Below, piece by piece: positions 1 to 8,400 of a DNA stretch of 35,700 bases. Under the pieces are notes generated by a model. It was not told the origin of the DNA. It saw nothing but the letters and a program-made list of their open reading frames with translations, and searched no databases. The DNA is from Candidatus Saccharimonadota bacterium. GTDB lineage: Bacteria > Patescibacteriota > Saccharimonadia > Saccharimonadales > Saccharimonadaceae. The DNA lies in NCBI GenBank assembly GCA_017406775.1, contig JAFQXV010000005.1, positions 1 through 35,700 of the forward strand, written 5' to 3'. The translations under genes were made by a program, and so were the position numbers. Positions within the stretch are counted from its first letter, which is position 1. The number at the start of each line of letters is the position of its first letter.

Positions 1-254
1 ATAATGTTACTATCTGATGCGGTGCCAGGAACTAGATTATTTATCCTAAGATCTGCAGAGGAGAGCGTAAGAATGATAGAAGAATTAAAGGTGAATGAGA
101 CTGGAATATCTTGTTGGTAGGTGAGGGCGGAGGAGTGGGGAGTATTAAAAAAACATAACGTTAAGGTTATAAAACATAATGTTATGATTTTTCTAGCCCC
201 TGTTAAATGGCCGGTTATGTTTTTTAATCTTAATGTTATGTTGTTTTGCTTCAT
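1..254 (-). CDS. Secreted surface protein, N-terminal part only (runs off window start)
   Basis: This reading frame starts at the ATG at 254-252 and stays open for 84 codons to the window edge. It is too short for a routine ORF cut-off but is well supported. A GAGGT Shine-Dalgarno lies 6 bases upstream. The product begins with a basic region, a hydrophobic stretch (IITLCFITLTLCFF) and a likely signal-peptidase site after SSA, at about residue 43. The mature start, YQQDIPVSFTFNSSIILTLS and then LVPGTASDSN, resembles the N-terminal module I recall from many Saccharibacteria secreted proteins, including ones that continue into BspA/DUF285 repeats. The function of the missing remainder is unknown. 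It is preceded by an unusually long structured leader. Confidence 0.75.
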   Translation of the reverse strand, partial: MKQNNITLRLKNITGHLTGARKIITLCFITLTLCFFNTPHSSALTYQQDIPVSFTFNSSIILTLSSADLRINNLVPGTASDSNI

Positions 255-458
255 GTAACGACCTCACTTAAATCTTCTAATCTTGTGGTGCCATCTTATT
301 TAAAGGCATGCATAAAAATGACGCCACAAGGTGCCATACCCAATCATTCTGCGTCAGCTTTTAACCGTTCGCAAAAGACGGTTCCTCATGGTGCCATCCT
401 TTCTAACGATCGGCTCGGGAAGACTGACGCAAAACGGAATGATTGAATATAGCACCTT
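255..458 (-). promoter_or_regulatory. Long structured 5' leader, possible cis-regulatory RNA
   Basis: About 200 nt separate the likely transcription start (near 453) from the ATG at 254. The RNA 5' end (458-437) can pair with 349-328 over 22 consecutive base pairs, three of them G-U. After a 5-nt bulge there are 8 more pairs (431-424 with 357-350). The enclosed region holds a further hairpin (AACCGT/ACGGTT). The 3' strand of the long helix can instead form TGACGC/GCGTCA (356-351 with 324-319) followed by five U, a weak attenuator-like alternative. TGGCACC occurs three times in the leader. The pairing is seen directly; a regulatory role is inference. Confidence 0.55.
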
Positions 459-459
459 A

Positions 460-489
460 ATTATAACACGTTTTTACAATTAGCAACAA
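460..489 (-). promoter_or_regulatory. Promoter for the secreted-protein leader
   Basis: On the minus strand there is an extended -10, TGTTATAAT, with the hexamer at 465-460. A TTGTTG -35-like hexamer (489-484) lies 18 bases upstream. The predicted start, near 453, falls at the beginning of the long leader helix. Confidence 0.6.
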
Positions 490-518
490 AAAAATAGCCC
501 CAAATGGGGCTATTTTTT
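489..518 (-). terminator. Intrinsic terminator after tig
   Basis: The hairpin AATAGCCCC/GGGGCTATT has a short loop and is flanked by A and T runs. It overlaps the tig stop codon and is followed by U on the minus strand. Its symmetry means it could act in both directions. Confidence 0.8.
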
Positions 519-1794
519 AACTATTTTCTTTTACTAGGAAGTCCAGCGTAGCTTCTAAAATCATCCGATTCTTAATATCCATCTTAACATTAGGATCTTT
601 AAGGCTTTTTAAGGCCTCTGGCGATTTTTTGTATACATCGCGTAGTTCGGCGATTTTTGCATTTACAAGATCGTCCGAAACGGTGATTTTTTGCTCTACT
701 GCCAAAGTCTGTAGTGCTAGCGAAGCCTTTACGCGGGTCTCGGCGATTTTTCTGGCCTCTTTCTCCCAGCTTTCTTCGGTTTCTTGGTTTTGCTTTAGAA
801 AATCTTCAAAGCTCATACCTCTAGAGGCGGCATTACGAGTCATATCTTCGCGGATTGCTTTAACTTGATCTTCGATCAAAATTTCTGGTGCTGGCACCTT
901 GGAGGCTTTAACTAGGGCCTCCACTAGCTGATCTTTAAACTTTTCCTCGGCCCGGTGAGCATTTTGAGCTTCTAAGTTTTTCTTGATATCAGCTTTAAGC
1001 TCTTCTAGCGTCTTAAACGGACCGCATTTTTTGGCCATTTCGTCATCAATCTTAGCCTTTGTGACCTCGTTAACCTGTTTCAATAAGACTTCAAATACGG
1101 TTTTGGCGCCTGCCAAATCCTTTACTCCGTAATCTTTAGGGAAAGTTAGTTTTAAATCAAATTTATCACCAAATTCATGGCCTACAATACCATCCTCAAA
1201 GCCAGGAATAAACGAATTAGAGCCCAGTACTAGGTGATAATCCTTGGCGGAACCACCCTTAAAGGCTTTACCGTCCTTTTTGCCTACAAAATCAATGATT
1301 ACTTCGTCGCCGAGTTTAGCTGCACGCTTGACTACCTTTTTCTCGGCAAAAGAGCTGGAAAGATTTTCCAGAACTTCCGTAATATCTTTAGCAGCAACTT
1401 TTGCAACCTCCTTCTTTACGCCCAGTTTTTTGAAATTACCTAATTTTACCTCTGGCACAATATCGGCAGCAGCGATGTATTCCGCCATTTCGCCTGGTAC
1501 ATATTTAGTAACATTTACGCTAGGCAGCACTAGTGGCGATTTTTCTTCCTTACGAAAAGCCTCAATTACGGTAGTTCTTACTGCTAGATCGATAGTTTCG
1601 GCATTTAAATCATTCTCGGGGATAAATTTAGCCGCTACTTCTGCGGGTACTTTCCCTTTTCTAAAGCCTTCTACGTTTACTTCTTTGGCTAATTTTGCTA
1701 AAGCCTTTTCTCTGGCTACGCTTAAATCGTTTTTGTCTAGAGTGACAGTTATTTCGACACGCGAATCAGAAACTTTTTTTGACTTGGTTTTCAT
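517..1794 (-). CDS. tig: Trigger factor, ribosome-associated chaperone and prolyl isomerase
   Basis: The product is 425 residues, the normal size for trigger factor. The N-terminal ribosome-binding domain (about 1-145) carries the signature loop GFRKGKVP (about 43-50), which docks on ribosomal protein L23. A FKBP-type isomerase domain follows (about 155-245), with GDEVIIDFVGKKDG and FIPGFEDGIVG. The rest is the Lys/Glu-rich helical C-terminal domain that cradles nascent chains. It acts in the cytoplasm on newly made proteins. The ATG has an AGGAG Shine-Dalgarno nearby. An extended -10, TGATATAAT, sits just upstream, overlapping the 3' end of the oxidase gene, so tig can be transcribed on its own. 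Confidence 0.95.
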   Translation of the reverse strand: MKTKSKKVSDSRVEITVTLDKNDLSVAREKALAKLAKEVNVEGFRKGKVPAEVAAKFIPENDLNAETIDLAVRTTVIEAFRKEEKSPLVLPSVNVTKYVPGEMAEYIAAADIVPEVKLGNFKKLGVKKEVAKVAAKDITEVLENLSSSFAEKKVVKRAAKLGDEVIIDFVGKKDGKAFKGGSAKDYHLVLGSNSFIPGFEDGIVGHEFGDKFDLKLTFPKDYGVKDLAGAKTVFEVLLKQVNEVTKAKIDDEMAKKCGPFKTLEELKADIKKNLEAQNAHRAEEKFKDQLVEALVKASKVPAPEILIEDQVKAIREDMTRNAASRGMSFEDFLKQNQETEESWEKEARKIAETRVKASLALQTLAVEQKITVSDDLVNAKIAELRDVYKKSPEALKSLKDPNVKMDIKNRMILEATLDFLVKENS

Positions 1795-1816
1795 ATATAA
1801 CTCCTATTTACTGATT

Positions 1817-1825
1817 ATTATATCA
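1817..1825 (-). promoter_or_regulatory. Extended -10 promoter of tig
   Basis: TGATATAAT is read on the minus strand. The predicted start near 1810 gives a short leader that contains the AGGAG site. No convincing -35 was seen. Confidence 0.6.
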
Positions 1826-3404
1826 TAATCTTTGGTTGATTGGTATTCCTAAAGTGGGTCAGCGTAAATTTTGAATTGGCTCCCAGTTTAACGTCTGGAT
1901 TCAATAGCTCACTTGGATCAAAAATCTTTTTAACTTCTGTATAGAGATTGAGCTCTGCTTCGGGCATTTTTAGGTTGGTTACGATGGCTTTTAATCTGCC
2001 TTCTGGCGCCCCGCCAGCTAATTCCCCTCCCTGGCGCTCGATAATAAATGCCCCAGCTTTTAAGAAAGTGGTGGCTTTTTTATTGAATTCCTCATCTTCT
2101 AAATCAAACTTAGGCCTTAAATTATAAATACTAGTAGAAAAAGAGCCGTAGACTTCTAAATCAATGTCTAGTTTTTCGCCAAGCACCTTCAAATCGCGCA
2201 AAAAGTTTTCCAAATTATAATTCGGTAAGTAAAAATCGGTTAGTATAGGTACGCGTTCGCCGTGACGCACATAGCTTAAATAATTAATCAGGGAATTTTC
2301 AAACTCGTCGAAGATGTTTTTGTTATCATCTTTTTCAATCATTATTTTAGTGTTGCGCGGCAGCGACTCTTGCATAGCAGCAACCTTTTTAAGATTACTG
2401 GCTGGTTTTTCGTCGAAACTTGCAAAAACTACAAAACCGTCTTCTAATCTACGAATAATTCCGTCGAGATTTTTACCAGTTTCTTTGGCTTCCATGATGA
2501 TTTTTAAATCGTATAAGTCTAGGACGCGTGGATTCAAGTCGCGAATTTTATTGGCAAATTCTGTAGCGGGACCGATCTCTTTAAAGGTTGCAATCACGCG
2601 AGAAGCTTGCTTTGTTAATGGTACGGCGCGCATAATCACTTCTGAAATAATACCAAATGTGCCTTGCGCACCAAAGAAAAGCGGCATCAAATCTACCGAT
2701 TCACGTACCGGTACATCTACAATTTTAGGATATCCAGCAAGCCCGTGGCTCTTCTTTTTGAGCTCATTTAGGAAATCTTTGTTTTTATTTAAAACTTTAG
2801 CTATTTTGCGGTAAATTTCTCCTTCGGTAGTTTTTTCTACAGCTTTTTTAGCTAAGGCGTATTTACGATAGCGTTCGGTTTGTAAGCAATCGCCATTTGG
2901 TAGGACTACTTCTACGCGCTCTACAAAGTTCTTGATTCCGCCGTACTTACCTGCACAACGATCAATAGTGCAGTTAGAGATTAATCCACCGATGGACTCA
3001 TCATCGTGTCCCTCAATTGGTACCGTAAGTCCAGATACGGACAAAGCAGTATTTAATTCCTTAAGCGTAATGCCAGACTGGACTCTTACCAAACGCTCGC
3101 GCGGGTCAATTTCTAACATTTTATTGAGCTTTTGCGTAGAAATCACAATCCCATTAGTTAAGCATGCGCCACCCTCGCTACGACCACCGCCGCGTGGCGT
3201 AATTGCAACTTTGATGTCTTTAGCGGCTAATTGACTAAAAAATCGCATTAATTTTTGAATATCTTCCGTAGACTCCGGAAAAGCCACAAACTTTGGCTTG
3301 ATTTTAAGTGCCGAACGATCCGTGGAATAAGCCTCCAGAATTTCTGGACCATCAAAAACATTACCAATAGTAAGCTGATTTAGGTACTTTGCGATTTTGC
3401 CCAT
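1818..3404 (-). CDS. FAD-linked oxidase, GlcD/FAD_binding_4 family
   Basis: This 528-residue protein belongs to the PCMH/vanillyl-alcohol-oxidase flavoprotein fold. The FAD-binding half (about 35-260) has the typical ITPRGGGRSEGGACLTNG phosphate-binding loop near residues 70-90 and EGHDDESIGGLISN near 130. A substrate-domain half follows. Homologues oxidise hydroxy acids or related alcohols, but the substrate cannot be told here. No CCG or iron-sulfur cysteine cluster of the GlcF type is visible. It sits upstream of tig with little space. A TGTTATAAT box lies 10 bases before the ATG, so the leader would be only a few bases and no Shine-Dalgarno is visible. Confidence 0.8.
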   Translation of the reverse strand: MGKIAKYLNQLTIGNVFDGPEILEAYSTDRSALKIKPKFVAFPESTEDIQKLMRFFSQLAAKDIKVAITPRGGGRSEGGACLTNGIVISTQKLNKMLEIDPRERLVRVQSGITLKELNTALSVSGLTVPIEGHDDESIGGLISNCTIDRCAGKYGGIKNFVERVEVVLPNGDCLQTERYRKYALAKKAVEKTTEGEIYRKIAKVLNKNKDFLNELKKKSHGLAGYPKIVDVPVRESVDLMPLFFGAQGTFGIISEVIMRAVPLTKQASRVIATFKEIGPATEFANKIRDLNPRVLDLYDLKIIMEAKETGKNLDGIIRRLEDGFVVFASFDEKPASNLKKVAAMQESLPRNTKIMIEKDDNKNIFDEFENSLINYLSYVRHGERVPILTDFYLPNYNLENFLRDLKVLGEKLDIDLEVYGSFSTSIYNLRPKFDLEDEEFNKKATTFLKAGAFIIERQGGELAGGAPEGRLKAIVTNLKMPEAELNLYTEVKKIFDPSELLNPDVKLGANSKFTLTHFRNTNQPKIMI

Positions 3405-3414
3405 ACTGCTTAAG

Positions 3415-3423
3415 ATTATAACA
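3415..3423 (-). promoter_or_regulatory. Extended -10 promoter of the FAD oxidase gene
   Basis: TGTTATAAT on the minus strand, 10 bases upstream of the start codon. The implied leader is about 3 nt. Confidence 0.55.
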
Positions 3424-3431
3424 CGAAAAAA

Positions 3432-3644
3432 TCACTTTTTGTTTTTTTGCGTTTTTTCCGTATCGGATGCTTTAAAAATTAAATCAATTTCTAGCATCTT
3501 GCCACTAGGTCCAAACAAGACTGGCACAAAACCCACGTAGGTATACCCCTTCTTTTGCACGTACTCATTAATAACGTCGCGATGTTCTTTAATATCCGCA
3601 TTAATTAATTTGTTGTTTGCGTACTTAAGCCTTACAAACTCCAT
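3432..3644 (-). CDS. Small conserved-looking protein, possibly DUF4177-like
   Basis: This 70-residue protein has a strong AAAGGAGG Shine-Dalgarno 4 bases before the ATG, and a TATAAT box (without TG) about 18 bases upstream, so it is probably real. The central pattern (INEYVQKKGYTYVGFVPV, then a Gly/Pro turn, then EIDLIFKAS) is like small DUF4177-type proteins that alternate a helix with beta strands. This match is from memory and weak. There is no signal peptide or membrane segment. The C-terminus is Lys-rich (KTQKNKK). Function unknown. Confidence 0.65.
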   Translation of the reverse strand: MEFVRLKYANNKLINADIKEHRDVINEYVQKKGYTYVGFVPVLFGPSGKMLEIDLIFKASDTEKTQKNKK

Positions 3645-3689
3645 AAACCTCCTTTTCTACCATTATAATATATATAGGCAGTTTTTACT

Positions 3690-4331
3690 TTATTTATATA
3701 CCCAGCCGATGGATTCATAAAAATTCATCGCCGTGGGGAGCCCTAGATTTTTTAAAGTTAAGTTGGCGACATCGTCCGTGATTACCAACACAAAAAGCGT
3801 GATACTTAAAATCAAGAATTCACGTCGCGACATTTTTTTGGCAAGATGGATACAAAAAGGCAACAATCCATAGATTAACAATAAGGAACCCAAACCAAAA
3901 ACTGTTACACTAAGCGGACATACAAAGCCATTAATGCTGCCAAAACCCCACCAGTCCTTGGTATAATCCCAGTACCTGGTGCCATCACCAAAGGTATACA
4001 CGAGCCATCCCGCCAACCATTCCAATAGGCCGCAAGCAATCGCCGATATAATAAACACCGCCCACGGCTTTTGACGGAATTTATAAGTAATCACCATAAC
4101 TAGTAATGCTCCGTAAGCGTAAATATTAATCCAAGGCAAAAAGTTGCCACCTTTAATATATAAATGTTTAAAACCGCCGCTAATTTCGTTAAGGCCAAAC
4201 TCCCATACCCAACCAATAAATCCAGAAAAAACCACCACCAACATCAAAATACCAATTTTTTGATAAGTACTTAGTTTAAGTTTTCCATCAATATATTTTT
4301 GTATTGTATTAGAGAACTTCCACCGCTTCAT
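3690..4331 (-). CDS. Multi-pass membrane protein, CmpB-like (putative ABC-transporter type IV family)
   Basis: The 213-residue protein has about five hydrophobic segments: near residues 28-48, 70-85, 92-112, 130-160 and 170-190. The features GWVWEFG, GGNFLPWINIYAYGALL and TRYWDYTKDWWGFGSINGFVCP match the pattern of the PF06541-type family, which has conserved Trp/Asp-Tyr and an NGxxC-like motif. No ATP-binding partner is encoded nearby, so a transporter role is not established. The ATG lies 7 bases downstream of TATAAT, so the mRNA is probably leaderless. It is transcribed divergently from the next gene. Confidence 0.65.
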   Translation of the reverse strand: MKRWKFSNTIQKYIDGKLKLSTYQKIGILMLVVVFSGFIGWVWEFGLNEISGGFKHLYIKGGNFLPWINIYAYGALLVMVITYKFRQKPWAVFIISAIACGLLEWLAGWLVYTFGDGTRYWDYTKDWWGFGSINGFVCPLSVTVFGLGSLLLIYGLLPFCIHLAKKMSRREFLILSITLFVLVITDDVANLTLKNLGLPTAMNFYESIGWVYK

Positions 4332-4338
4332 ATCCTAT

Positions 4339-4393
4339 ATTATATAACAAAAACAATTTAATCCAAAATGGTTAAAAGCAGCTATGATATAAT
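4339..4393. promoter_or_regulatory. Divergent promoter pair, both nearly leaderless
   Basis: Minus strand: TATAAT at 4344-4339, 7 bases from the ATG at 4331. Plus strand: extended -10 TGATATAAT at 4385-4393, exactly 6 bases from the ATG at 4400. Neither gene has room for a Shine-Dalgarno in its mRNA. Confidence 0.65.
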
Positions 4394-4399
4394 TAAAAA

Positions 4400-5332
4400 A
4401 TGCGGAAGATCTGGCTTTTGGGATTACTAACTTTGTGTCTGTCTTTTTTCATTACTAAAAATACTTTCGCAGAAAAAAGTACTTATCAAATAAGCATAAC
4501 TCCAGTCGTTGAGCGGATTCATTTAGTGCAAAATTCAGAAGCCGAAAAAAAGTTTCAAGTTAAAAACGAAAGTGATCAAGAGCTAAAAATTAAAGTTTAC
4601 GTCGCACCATATTCAGCTTCGGGAGATAAGGATAAAGTTAATTTGGAATCCGAAACAAAATATACGGCCATTCATAATTGGATTAGTTTTAAAGGTACAG
4701 ATGGTATATATAGCGGTACCCAGATTTATAATCTTGGAGCTAAAAGTTCAGCTGAAATAAAATACAAAATTGCGGTCCCAGCAGAAGTGGCAACCGGCGG
4801 CCAGTACGCCGTAATCTTTGCAGAAACCATAGGCGCTAGTGAATCTGCTGGCATCAAGAATCAATCGCGCGTTGCACTAAAAATACAGGGGGTTTTTGAT
4901 GAATTACAGAAATTTGGCGCCGAGATTAGTGAAATAAAATCAAGCGGATTCTTGCTTGGAGGTAAACTTGGTCTAAAAACCGAAGTTAAAAACACCGGAA
5001 ATATCGACATCTCAGTCGGGGTGCGCGCATCCCTCTCTTCCCTTTCTGGTGAAACAATTTTTGAAAAAGACTATGCCACCTCGGTTTATCCCGAGGTCAC
5101 TAAGACGCTTGAATACGCTTTTGATGAGACCCCAGGTTTTGGCATTTACAAATTACATGCATTGGTATCGGCAGCCGGCGAGAAGAAAGAAATTGACAAA
5201 ACCATAATCATTTTGCCTGCATATATTATTATTCCAGTTATTATCGTTGGAATCGTAGCTATATATATTATATATCGTCGTATTTCACTCAGGCGCGCAA
5301 GAGGCGCACGCAAAAAAGCAAAAAAACTTTAA
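4400..5332 (+). CDS. Secreted, C-terminally membrane-anchored Ig-like protein (DUF916-like)
   Basis: The 310-residue protein starts with a signal peptide (MRKIWLLGLLTLCLSFFITK, cleavage probably after TFA). Beta-rich domains follow: ISITPVVERIHLVQNSEAEK..VKNESDQELKIKVYV, then a second domain near 165-265 with GFLLGGKLGLKTEVKNTGN. A transmembrane helix at about 272-292 and a basic cytoplasmic tail (RRARGARKKAKKL) end the chain. The layout resembles DUF916/WxL-interacting proteins, which bridge peptidoglycan and surface proteins; that assignment is tentative. It lies directly upstream of the giant surface protein, so a shared role in the envelope is plausible. An extended -10 exactly 6 bases before the ATG predicts a leaderless transcript. 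Confidence 0.7.
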   Translation: MRKIWLLGLLTLCLSFFITKNTFAEKSTYQISITPVVERIHLVQNSEAEKKFQVKNESDQELKIKVYVAPYSASGDKDKVNLESETKYTAIHNWISFKGTDGIYSGTQIYNLGAKSSAEIKYKIAVPAEVATGGQYAVIFAETIGASESAGIKNQSRVALKIQGVFDELQKFGAEISEIKSSGFLLGGKLGLKTEVKNTGNIDISVGVRASLSSLSGETIFEKDYATSVYPEVTKTLEYAFDETPGFGIYKLHALVSAAGEKKEIDKTIIILPAYIIIPVIIVGIVAIYIIYRRISLRRARGARKKAKKL

Positions 5333-5360
5333 AAAACTCTTCCATTTTTTATTGCAGTTA

Positions 5361-5369
5361 TGTTAAAAT
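5361..5369 (+). promoter_or_regulatory. Extended -10 promoter of the giant surface-protein gene
   Basis: TGTTAAAAT with no good -35. The predicted start near 5376 gives a short leader carrying TGGAG, which is suitably placed for the ATG at 5391. Confidence 0.5.
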
Positions 5370-5390
5370 CTAATTGTGGAGTTTATAAAA

Positions 5391-5435
5391 ATGCGAGATT
5401 TTTTTGGGAGAAAGAGATATTTTTTTCCTGGTTAG
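5391..5435 (+). other. Apparent native start and frameshift site of the surface-protein gene
   Basis: ATG 5391 has a GGAG Shine-Dalgarno 9 bases upstream. It encodes a basic signal-peptide start (MRDFFGRKRYFF), then hits TAG at 5433-5435. Losing one T from the seven-T run at 5420-5426 joins this start to the hydrophobic core FLVSQILAIAFLYSI of the long frame. Another seven-T run lies at 5399-5405. The long frame alone has only a TTG (5404) with no Shine-Dalgarno. Confidence 0.6.
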
Positions 5436-8400
5436 TCAAATCCTAGCCATCGCGTTTTTATATTCAATCGATTCTTTATTATTTGGTAGTCCGAGCAATG
5501 TCTACGCGGAAGATTACACAATTAGCATTACCGGCGCTACGGAAACCGTAATGTCTGGAAATCCCGGGCAAACTGTTACCGGAGTAAATAATCTAACTGC
5601 TACTTCTACCTGTCCAGCTGGCTACTCTGTCTATATTAGTGGTACCAACTCCGCAGAAAATAATGATGATTATAATTTGTATTTGAATGGTGATAACACG
5701 GAAGACTCTTACCTGGTAAATTCTAACGGAACTATTGAAGCCGCTACGACTCTTAGTGAAAATGTATGGGGGGTTCTTGCAGATGAAGGTGTTTATTATG
5801 GAATTTCAAATAATCTTGTAAGCGTTTATAACTCTAATAGCGCAGAGGAGAATAAGTTACTGCCTATGACCTACGGTGCCAATCTTGGAGCTAACCTAGA
5901 GGCCGGCACTTATAAAATGGCTAACGAGGGCGGAGTTTTATACACTTTACTCGCAGATGATACTTGCTATAATCGTACGCTCACCTATGATATTAATAAT
6001 GGTGACGGCGGAGCCGTGCCAGAACCCCAATCTGTTCCTTATGGCCAAACAGCCCTAGTCGCAGCTGGTACCCAAACTAAAACCAATCACGGTTTTCTTG
6101 GCTGGTCAGAAGATCAAGCAGCAACAGAGCCAACTTATATCGCGGGCGACTCAATTACTATGGATGAAGACAAAACTCTTTATGCCGTTTGGGACGAAAA
6201 TTATGCAGTAACCTATAATTCAGAAAACGGCACAGGTGCGACTAATACTGTCACCTACCAGCGCAGCTGCGCCCGTCAGCAAGTCCAAAATGTCATTCAG
6301 ACCAACGACTCCGTTACTCAGCTTCTAAATTCGAGCGATTACACACTTGTCTCCATGACCGGAAATGTCGCTTCGGCTACTGGTGGGGCAATTAATACTA
6401 TCGGCTCAAACTATAATGACAACATGCTTGAATTTGATGTCATGCAATTCCCCGGCGCAACGGCAGTTCGTGTATTATTGCTATACGATATTGGCGAAGC
6501 GACTTATGACCTCAATACTCTATCTGGCGACGGCGTGATGGTGTATGCTGGAGCCGCCACAAATGTTCAGACAATTTTAGGAGATTCTGGCAATATCAAA
6601 ACAGCACACACCAACCAAACCAATCTATATGAAGATAATGATGTAGATGGTGGAGAGATTATAGATATAACGGGCGATACAGTAACTATCGCAATCCAAA
6701 CTGACGGTTCCGAAGGCGGAGCTGGCTACCTCGCTTTCGCAATCGGCGTTGATGAAAATGGCAACTTTGTCCATGGTTCACATATTTCAACGGTCTCACC
6801 AGCAACTTCAGAGATTGTCTGCACCGCAACGGCACTTAGTGGATCATACTCAGAACCAACTCGAACCGGTTATACCTTTTCGGGGTGGTCGAAGAATAAT
6901 CCTGCTAGTCGCGGCGAATATGCCTCTGAAGGCGTAGTAAAAAGCGAACTCGGCAAGACCATCACTACTAATCCCGAAGACTTGTATGCTACCTGGGCAA
7001 TTACTCACGTAGACTACAATTTAATTCTCGATTCAATCTTCCCAGAAGCTGGATATGACGGCGTAGAGATCTATGATATCTGTACAGCCACATACGGTGG
7101 AACCTGTACAATAAATCTGCCATCCGAAACCTTATCTCACGATGACTGGACTTTCCTCGGCTGGTCTACCAGTGAAAGTAGTACTACGGCTGACTATATG
7201 CCTGGCGATAGCGTGTGGCTCTCAAACAATCTTACCCTTTATGCTGTCTGGGAAAAACAAATCGCATTAGACTATAGTACGGAGTATGGCGAAACTCCAA
7301 CCTCCGGAACATGCACAATTCATCCAACCGAAGAATCATGTGATTTTACGGTAGCAAGCATCGAAGATGTCGAGGGGTATACTTTCAATAGTTGGATGGG
7401 AAGCGATGGCATGACTTACTACCCAGGAGACACGGTAACTACTTCCACTAATTTCATGTTAACGGCAGATTGGACAGAAGACCAGCCAGATATCTACACA
7501 AACAACATTATCTACGATGTAAACGGCGGCAATGAAGCTACTGCGCCTGGGTCCACCGCTTGCAATACCACGGAGCCAGGCGGATGTATGGTCCCTATCA
7601 CAGATGATATCCCAACTCGAACTGATTATGTCTTTGATGGTTGGAGTACGGATCCAGATGCCGATGTTGCAACTTACGCCGATGAAGGAATTAAATATAA
7701 TCCAGGAGAAGAAATCAACGTAGAGGGAGACTTACCGCTTTATGCGATTTGGCGAGATTACTACATCATCACCTACGAAACGAATGATCCAGAAACACCT
7801 GATACATACGTGAATTACTCTGATCCTATTTCTGACGGAAGCGCAACTATTATGATAGATACTTGTGGCGGCACAGAAGAAAATATATTCGAGGGTTGGA
7901 CAGACGACCCCGCGGCCGAAACTGCAGATACCGCGACCTACCCCCTCAGCGAGGAAATCACCATTTCTTCCGATCTTACCCTCTACGGAGTCTGGACCTA
8001 TCAACCAATTACCGAGTATAGCTATCGTGTCACCGTGACCTACGACATGGACGGCGGGACTGGCGGCCCAGAAGGTTGGACAGAAGAAGGCTCTACGAGG
8101 GATAACTATATTATGAATACTTATTGCCCAGAGACTACCGGATATGAAGAAAAAGAAGGCTACGAGTTTATGGGTTGGCTTGATGAAAGCGGAAACATGG
8201 TGACTAGCTGTGACGGAATGAGCCAGCTTGATCTTTGGGACGACACCAACGTGAATGAATTCACGTTCGAATACACCGCCGCTTGGGGTGCACCGTATAC
8301 GGTAACCTTCGACGCCAATGGCGGCACTGGGGCACCAGAGCCTATGCAAACCGCAGCAGCTATCCCGGAAGATTATGTAGAGTTCATGATTAGCGACACA

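Noticed and set aside
147-247. Inverted repeat built from CATAACGTTA-like words
   Set aside because: It lies in the signal-peptide coding region and is largely explained by repeated Ile-Thr-Leu codons (ATA ACA TTA).
246-446. Plus-strand ORF of 66 codons
   Set aside because: It lies over the minus-strand leader and its long inverted repeat. There is no Shine-Dalgarno and the peptide shows no family features.
255-458. Reading the TGGCACC repeats as a T-box riboswitch
   Set aside because: UGGNACC fits the T-box core, but there is no recognisable Stem I or specifier loop, the motif occurs three times, and the downstream gene is a surface protein, not an amino-acid gene.
7732-8349. Minus-strand ORF of 205 codons inside the giant surface gene
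   Set aside because: A shadow frame of a strongly coding plus-strand sequence with clear repeat domains.
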